From assembly GCA_938027685.1 (NCBI GenBank), contig CALJAM010000002.1, forward strand, positions 1 through 64,000: a stretch of DNA of 64,000 nt, written 5' to 3'. This DNA is from an uncultured Bryobacteraceae bacterium (GTDB taxonomy: Bacteria > Acidobacteriota > Terriglobia > Bryobacterales > Bryobacteraceae). Positions 59,131-64,000 of the stretch are shown here, in pieces. The position numbers were made by a program, and so were the translations under genes. Under the pieces are notes generated by a model. The model did no database searches. It worked only from the letters and a program-made list of their open reading frames with translations, and was not told the DNA's origin. Positions within the stretch are counted from its first letter, which is position 1; the number at the start of each line of letters is the position of its first letter.

Positions 59131-62100
59131 ATGAATACCAAGTTGGCCGCGGCCGCACTGTCCCTTTACGCGTTCCTGCTTCCCGTCGCCTGGGGCCAGG
59201 AGACGCGGGGCATGATCTACGGGCGCGTCATGGATCCGCAGGGTGCGGTGGTGCCGGGCGCGCGCGTCGTTGTGACCAACGTCGAGACCAACACTTCCGT
59301 CGAGGTTCAGACCAACGCCAGCGGGTATTACGAGGCCAACCTGCTCATTCACGGCAACTACCAGGTGAGCTTCGAGGCCGCAGGGTTCCGCCGGCTCGTG
59401 CGCCGGGGAATCGTACTGCCCATGAGCAGCCGCGTGGAAGTCAGCGCAACCCTGGAGCTGGGCCCGGTGGCCGAGTCCGTCACGGTCGAAGCCGCCGCCC
59501 CCCTCATCGACGCCGTTTCGGCATCCTCCGGGCGTGTGCTGGACAACCGCACCCAGCAGTCCTTGCCTACGTCCTTCAACAACGTGACCATTCTGGCGCG
59601 CTTTACGCCCGGCGTGCAGACCACCGGGGAGGTGCGCATTCTGGACGCCAACGACCAGGGTTCCTCCTCGGACTACCGCATTGCGGGTAGCGTAGGCGGC
59701 AACGAGTGGGCCATCGACAATGCGCCGAACATGGGCGTGGCGCGCCAGGTGGGCTTTCTGCCCCACACCGACGTCGTGGCCGAGATGAAAATCGAAACCG
59801 CCGGATTCGAAGCCTCCGTCGGGCATACCAGCGGGGCCGTCGTCTCGCTCGTTTCCAAGGCGGGGACCAACGAGTATCACGGCAGCGCCAGTTTCCAGCA
59901 CATTCAGAACCGCTGGAACGCGGCCAATTTCTTCACCGCGCAGCTCTGGCATCGCCGGATCGCGGAAGCTGAGGCCCAGGGCGACGTGGCGCGGGCCGAG
60001 CAACTGCGCAAGACTCCCAAGCAGCCCGGAGGCCTCAAGAATTACTGGGCGGGCACTCTGGGCGGTCCCGTGTGGATCCCCAAAGTCTTCAACGGCAAGG
60101 ATCGTCTTTTCTTCTTTTTTAGTTACTACGGCAAGCGCTGGTCGGAGACCACCTCCTCGCAGTACCTGAATCATACCTTCCCCACGCTGGCCGATCGCGA
60201 GGGCAATTTCGCGCCCCATCTGCTTGTGGATGCCGTGCGCTACCAGATCCACGATCCGCTGAGCGTGCGACCCGACCCGGCCCGGCCCACCCATTACATC
60301 CGCGATCCCATCCCGGGCAACATCCTGCCGAAATCGCGGATCAACAATCCTGCCTATTCCTTCTACTCGAAAATCATTCCGTTGCCGAATAACAATCCGA
60401 GCGATCCGCGACGCGAGCCGCTAAACAACTGGTTGGCGGTGGCGATGCCCTGGACGGCCGACTATATCGCCCTGACCAATCGCATCGACTATCACCAATC
60501 CGCCAGACATCGCTTTTACGGACGCTGGCTCTGGGATAATTACGACTTCGACCGCGGCGATTACACCTTCGAGACCATGCCCGGCCTGATGAACAGCCGG
60601 GCCATTCGCGACAACCTGAACTGGATCGGCGACTGGGTCTGGACACCCGGCCCCAGCACGTTGCTGGATGTGTCGCTTTCCATGCACCGCTACCGCGTCA
60701 GCGGCAGCATCCCTACCGGAGTCAGACGTTTCAAGCCGTCCGACCTGGGGCTGCCCGCCTACCTGGACCAAAAAGCCGGCGCCTGGGCCATGATCCCCAC
60801 GATGGCGGCCGCGGGTTATAGTTGCGCGATCGGCGGATGCTTCGGCTGGGCGGCGCCCGACATCCAGCACTACCGGCAGAGTTCGCTCAAGGCGGATCTC
60901 TCCTACGTCTGGGATCGGCACACGGTGCGCGCGGGAACGGACGTGCGCCTGCACTCACGCGCCGGCGGAGGGCTGGGTTATACCTCGGGCTATTTCTCGT
61001 TCGATAACTACTTCACCAGGCGCTACGACGACACCCTAATCCCCGCGGGCTCGATCGCCCATTCCTGGGCGGCCTTCATGATGGGCATACCCACCGGCAT
61101 GAGTATCGCGACAAACGACACGTACTATATGTCCTCGCCTTATGCCGGTTGGTACGTGCAGGACACCTGGCGCATCACGCCCAAGCTGACGGTGACGTAC
61201 GGCCTGCGTGTCGAATACGAGATCGGGCCGCGCGAGCGCTTCGACCGAATGCTGCTGCGCTTCGATCCCACGCTGAAACTGCCCATTTCCGACGCCGCCC
61301 AGGCGGCCTACGCTGCGCGCCCGCTCGCCGAGCGCCCGGCTTCGGATTTTGTCGTGCGAGGCGGGGCCATTTACGCCGGCAGGATGGGCGGCAGGAACTG
61401 GTGGGAGAGCGAACTGATGTGGCTGCCGCGCGTAGGCGTGGCCTGGCAGTTCGCACCGAAGACCGTGCTGCGCGCGGGCTACGGCCTGTTCTTCGATACG
61501 CTCAACGCCATGCTGAACGCGCCCAACCAGACCAACTTCAGCCGCAGCACTTCGACCGTGCTGACCACCGACTTCGGCTACAACTGGCTGGTAGGCGATC
61601 CCCGCAGGGGCATTTCTCCCCTTTCAGATCCCTTCCCCGTGCGAAGCGACGGGACGCGCTTCGACGTACCGCTACGCGATGCCTTGGGCGAAATGTCCGT
61701 CGCCGGACGGAGCTTCGCGTGGTACCCGGGCCAACTGCGCCATGCGCGCCAGCATCGCTGGCGAATCGGCGTACAGCGGCAGCTTGGGCAGACGATCGTG
61801 GTCGAGGCTGCGTACGCGGGTTCCTACTCGGACCGCAATTACCTAGGGCGGCCGCTCAACCCGCTGCCGGAGCGCTACTGGGCCGGCGGCTTAATTCGTA
61901 ACAACGCCATCGCCAGCGATCTTAGTCAGAACCTGCCCAATCCTTTCCAGTTGACCTACTTCTCCGCCTTGCGGAACACGCATCCGCTGATTTACCAGGA
62001 CCTGAGCACGCTGAGCTTTTTCCGGTCCTCCACCATCGCCAAAGCGCAACTGCTGCGACCCTTCCCGCACATGGGAACTTTGACCATGAACGGCAACGAC

Positions 62101-62787
62101 GGGGAGGTGCGGACCGACGAACTGCAACTCAGCTTCGAGCGCCGCTTCGCGCAAGGCTTTAACGTCTACGTGGCTTACACGCGCAATCGCAACCGCGAGG
62201 CGGATTACTTCCACAACGAGTTCGATCCCTGGCCTACCTGGCGCGACAGTAACGACAGTCGCCCGCACCGGTTGGTCTGGACGGCGGTAATCGAGCTGCC
62301 TTTCGGCAAGGGCAAGCCGCTCGCCCGCTCCGGGCCGGCGGCCGCGATCCTGGGCGGCTTTCAGGTGAGCCTCACCTACGAATTCCAGTCCGGCGCGCTG
62401 CTCGATTTTGGCAACCTGTTTTTTTACGGAGATCCGAAGGACATCCCGCTCAAGGGCCGAAAAACTTTCAGCCGCTGGTTCAACACCGATAACTTCGAGC
62501 GGAATGCCTCACGGGCGCCTGCCGCTTATCATCGGCGTGTCTTCCCGACGCGGGTCCCGGACGTACGCGCAGATTGGACGAACCACTGGAACGGCAACAT
62601 TCAGCGCGAATTCCGCTTGCTGGAGCGTTTCGGCCTCCAGTTCCGCATGGACGTACTGAACTTGCTGAACCGCACGCAGATGGCCGCGCCGGTAACGAAC
62701 CCGTTGGCGACCAACTTCGCCGAGTGCACCCAGCAGGCCTGGACGACGAAGCGGTTCCTGCAATTCCAGCTCCGGTTGGCCTTCTGA
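59131..62787 (+). CDS. TonB-dependent receptor with carboxypeptidase-regulatory-like domain
   Basis: A 1218-residue outer-membrane receptor of the Oar-like type expanded in Acidobacteriota. Leader about 1-22, a carboxypeptidase-regulatory-like beta domain (about 28-115, GVMDPQGAVVPGARVVVTN-like, here YGRVMDPQGAVVPGARVVVT), the plug (about 120-230, DIVAEMKIETAGFEASVGHT-like segment) and a large beta barrel with alternating aromatic strands. The C-terminus ends LQFQLRLAF, the terminal Phe expected for an outer-membrane beta barrel. A good promoter and GGAGGG precede the ATG. The ligand is probably a carbohydrate or a small peptide; this is inference. Confidence 0.93.
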   Translation: MNTKLAAAALSLYAFLLPVAWGQETRGMIYGRVMDPQGAVVPGARVVVTNVETNTSVEVQTNASGYYEANLLIHGNYQVSFEAAGFRRLVRRGIVLPMSSRVEVSATLELGPVAESVTVEAAAPLIDAVSASSGRVLDNRTQQSLPTSFNNVTILARFTPGVQTTGEVRILDANDQGSSSDYRIAGSVGGNEWAIDNAPNMGVARQVGFLPHTDVVAEMKIETAGFEASVGHTSGAVVSLVSKAGTNEYHGSASFQHIQNRWNAANFFTAQLWHRRIAEAEAQGDVARAEQLRKTPKQPGGLKNYWAGTLGGPVWIPKVFNGKDRLFFFFSYYGKRWSETTSSQYLNHTFPTLADREGNFAPHLLVDAVRYQIHDPLSVRPDPARPTHYIRDPIPGNILPKSRINNPAYSFYSKIIPLPNNNPSDPRREPLNNWLAVAMPWTADYIALTNRIDYHQSARHRFYGRWLWDNYDFDRGDYTFETMPGLMNSRAIRDNLNWIGDWVWTPGPSTLLDVSLSMHRYRVSGSIPTGVRRFKPSDLGLPAYLDQKAGAWAMIPTMAAAGYSCAIGGCFGWAAPDIQHYRQSSLKADLSYVWDRHTVRAGTDVRLHSRAGGGLGYTSGYFSFDNYFTRRYDDTLIPAGSIAHSWAAFMMGIPTGMSIATNDTYYMSSPYAGWYVQDTWRITPKLTVTYGLRVEYEIGPRERFDRMLLRFDPTLKLPISDAAQAAYAARPLAERPASDFVVRGGAIYAGRMGGRNWWESELMWLPRVGVAWQFAPKTVLRAGYGLFFDTLNAMLNAPNQTNFSRSTSTVLTTDFGYNWLVGDPRRGISPLSDPFPVRSDGTRFDVPLRDALGEMSVAGRSFAWYPGQLRHARQHRWRIGVQRQLGQTIVVEAAYAGSYSDRNYLGRPLNPLPERYWAGGLIRNNAIASDLSQNLPNPFQLTYFSALRNTHPLIYQDLSTLSFFRSSTIAKAQLLRPFPHMGTLTMNGNDGEVRTDELQLSFERRFAQGFNVYVAYTRNRNREADYFHNEFDPWPTWRDSNDSRPHRLVWTAVIELPFGKGKPLARSGPAAAILGGFQVSLTYEFQSGALLDFGNLFFYGDPKDIPLKGRKTFSRWFNTDNFERNASRAPAAYHRRVFPTRVPDVRADWTNHWNGNIQREFRLLERFGLQFRMDVLNLLNRTQMAAPVTNPLATNFAECTQQAWTTKRFLQFQLRLAF

Positions 62788-62818
62788 AAGGAGTGTGCGC
62801 CCCGCCTCGCACCGGGCC

Positions 62819-63739
62819 TCACGTGAGCCTGCGCTTGCGGAGCTCGTCGACGGCCACCGCAAGAATGATCACGGCGCCGATGATGGCCTGCTGTAGGTAG
62901 GGTGAGATGCCCAGCAGGTCGCTGCCGTTGGCCAGCAGCCCCATGATGAACGCGCCCACCAGCGTGCCCGGCACGCTGCCCTCGCCGCCGCGCAGGCTGC
63001 CGCCGCCGATGACGACCGCCGCGATCACCTGCAATTCATAGCCCTGGCCGGCGGTAGGCTGGCCGGTCATCAGGCGCGAGGCTTCGATCATGCCGGCCAG
63101 GCCGCAGAGCACGCCGCCGTAGGCGTAGACGGCCGTGGTGTGGAAGGCCACGGGAATCCCGGTGTACCATGCGGCCTCCGGATTGCTGCCGATGGCGAAC
63201 ACGTAGCGGCCCATACGCGTGTGCTCCAGGATCACGTGCGTAAGGGCGGCGCAGACGACGAGAATCCACAAAACAAAGGGCACGCCCAACAGGTTCCCTT
63301 CGCCGATGAAAGCGAACTCCTTCGGGATTCTATGGACGGGCAGGCCGTTGGAGATGATCAGAGTTATGCCGCGCGCAATGCCCAGCGTGCCCAGCGTCAC
63401 GATGAAGGGATTGATCCTCAACTGCGTGATGAGCAGGCCGTTGGCGAGTCCCCATCCGCAACCGCAGACCAGCGCCAGGGCGATGCTTGCCGGTATGGAC
63501 CAACCGGCCTCCAGCGCCATCGTACCCAACAGGCCGCTGAAGGCCATCACCGCTCCGACGGAAAGGTCGATCCCGCCGGCAATGATGATCAACGTCATGC
63601 CCAGCGCCATGACGTTGATGACCGCGGTCTGTCGCACGACGCTCGCCAAGTTCGTGTAGGTGAGAAAGTACGGGGAGGCCAACGAGAGGGCGATGAACAG
63701 CACCGCAAGCGTAGTGAGGGGAAGAAGGCGTTGCATCAT
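62819..63739 (-). CDS. Sugar ABC transporter permease (RbsC-like)
   Basis: A 306-residue membrane permease of the ribose/xylose/galactose type. It has [20 protein letters not shown] near residue 47, the [20 protein letters not shown] segment and a C-terminal [21 protein letters not shown]. It overlaps the ATP-binding gene by four bases (ATGA at 63736-63739). It belongs to an operon that runs off the right edge. Confidence 0.93.
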   Translation of the reverse strand: MMQRLLPLTTLAVLFIALSLASPYFLTYTNLASVVRQTAVINVMALGMTLIIIAGGIDLSVGAVMAFSGLLGTMALEAGWSIPASIALALVCGCGWGLANGLLITQLRINPFIVTLGTLGIARGITLIISNGLPVHRIPKEFAFIGEGNLLGVPFVLWILVVCAALTHVILEHTRMGRYVFAIGSNPEAAWYTGIPVAFHTTAVYAYGGVLCGLAGMIEASRLMTGQPTAGQGYELQVIAAVVIGGGSLRGGEGSVPGTLVGAFIMGLLANGSDLLGISPYLQQAIIGAVIILAVAVDELRKRRLT

Positions 63740-64000
63740 GCCGGGTTCTTTTCCTGTTGAGCGTCGGCTCGGCCCGTCGCCGCCTGCTGCGTATCTAGGG
63801 TCGCATACCGCATGATTTCCTCCTGCGCCGCGCCGCGGGGCAGCTCGGCCGTGATCCGTCCCTGGCGCATGACGAGGATGCGGTCCGCCACCTGCACGAT
63901 TTCGGGCAGTTCGGAGCTGACCATGAGCACCGCCGCGCCTTCCCGCGCGAGCTCATCCATCAGATGGAAGACTTCGGCTTTAGCGCCCACGTCAATGCCG
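63736..64000 (-). CDS. Sugar ABC transporter ATP-binding protein (partial, C-terminal end)
   Basis: The C-terminal 87 or so residues of an RbsA/MglA-type ATPase; the gene continues beyond 64000. The visible part includes [20 protein letters not shown], the D-loop region after the Walker B strand, and the switch segment [20 protein letters not shown], with the Ser replacing the usual His of the H-loop as in the second domain of RbsA. This fits a double-domain sugar ATPase. It is upstream of, and overlaps, the permease gene. Confidence 0.88.
   Translation of the reverse strand, partial: GIDVGAKAEVFHLMDELAREGAAVLMVSSELPEIVQVADRILVMRQGRITAELPRGAAQEEIMRYATLDTQQAATGRADAQQEKNPA

Noticed and set aside
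58741-60294. A 517-codon minus-strand frame across the TonB receptor start.
   Set aside because: It crosses the promoter and two genes whose plus-strand products are recognisable, and its translation has no domain.

Overview
The window is a gene-dense, GC-rich stretch of a bacterial chromosome. It most likely comes from an Acidobacteriota genome of the Solibacter/Bryobacter type. The evidence is a combination of family types: two VWFA proteins of the kind widespread in acidobacteria, a 1218-residue TonB-dependent receptor with an N-terminal carboxypeptidase-regulatory-like domain, a PEP-CTERM protein, bacillithiol synthesis (bshA), and many exported sugar-modifying enzymes and Gfo/Idh proteins with Tat-type leaders. 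The outer-membrane receptor, TatA and MurJ indicate a diderm cell. This taxonomic call is inference; no rRNA or tRNA gene was found.

Layout. 1-4.5 kb: a CBM9-like protein, then a two-gene unit of an Hsp70 ATPase fused to TPRs and a short UvrD-like helicase. 4.6-12.3 kb: sugar handling (solute:sodium symporter overlapping a secreted glycosidase-like protein), a small HNH protein, a sulfatase and an aldose-epimerase-like protein. 12.3-18.2 kb: tatA, HU, recA, a VWFA protein, a mannonate-dehydratase-like exported protein, recX and bshA. 18.2-23.8 kb: nuoJKLMN, the distal membrane arm of complex I, read leftward. 24-27.5 kb: a minimal penicillin-binding transpeptidase, the rplU-rpmA-obg operon and an FmdB-type zinc ribbon. 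27.5-33.6 kb: aldolases, iron-type and aldo/keto reductases, several secreted proteins of unknown role and an orphan Flp-like pilin. 33.7-42.9 kb: a MoeB/ThiF-like E1 enzyme, a coiled-coil membrane protein, a second VWFA protein, an RND/HlyD adaptor without its pump, a PD40 propeller and a three-gene secreted adhesion-like set. 43-47 kb: Gfo/Idh oxidoreductase plus class III aminotransferase, then a second Gfo/Idh protein. 47.2-47.7 kb: a decayed CoA-disulfide reductase remnant. 47.8-52.9 kb: an exported RidA-like protein, a GH3 glycosidase with PA14 insert and a KDG kinase. 53-58 kb: murJ, hpt, a cytidylate-kinase-like protein fused to a possible nuclease domain, and a Tat-exported FAD oxidoreductase. 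58-64 kb: PEP-CTERM protein, TonB-dependent receptor, and the start of a sugar ABC transporter that runs off the right edge.

How the genes fit together. The accessory content points to a heterotroph feeding on plant or microbial polysaccharide. GH3, the glycosidase-like protein and the sulfatase would release sugars, the SSS symporter, TonB receptor and ABC transporter would import them, and mannonate dehydratase plus KDG kinase would feed hexuronates into central metabolism. Housekeeping genes (recA, recX, hup, obg, rplU, rpmA, nuoJ-N, murJ, hpt) are scattered between these loci.

Two features recur. Five proteins carry twin-arginine leaders, close to an orphan tatA. Several genes have a -10-like hexamer only 6-9 bases from the start codon and little or no Shine-Dalgarno sequence, which suggests leaderless transcription. 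The best candidates for an undescribed system are the Hsp70-TPR/helicase pair (961-4531) and the kinase-like/nuclease-like fusion that overlaps hpt (55263-56267).
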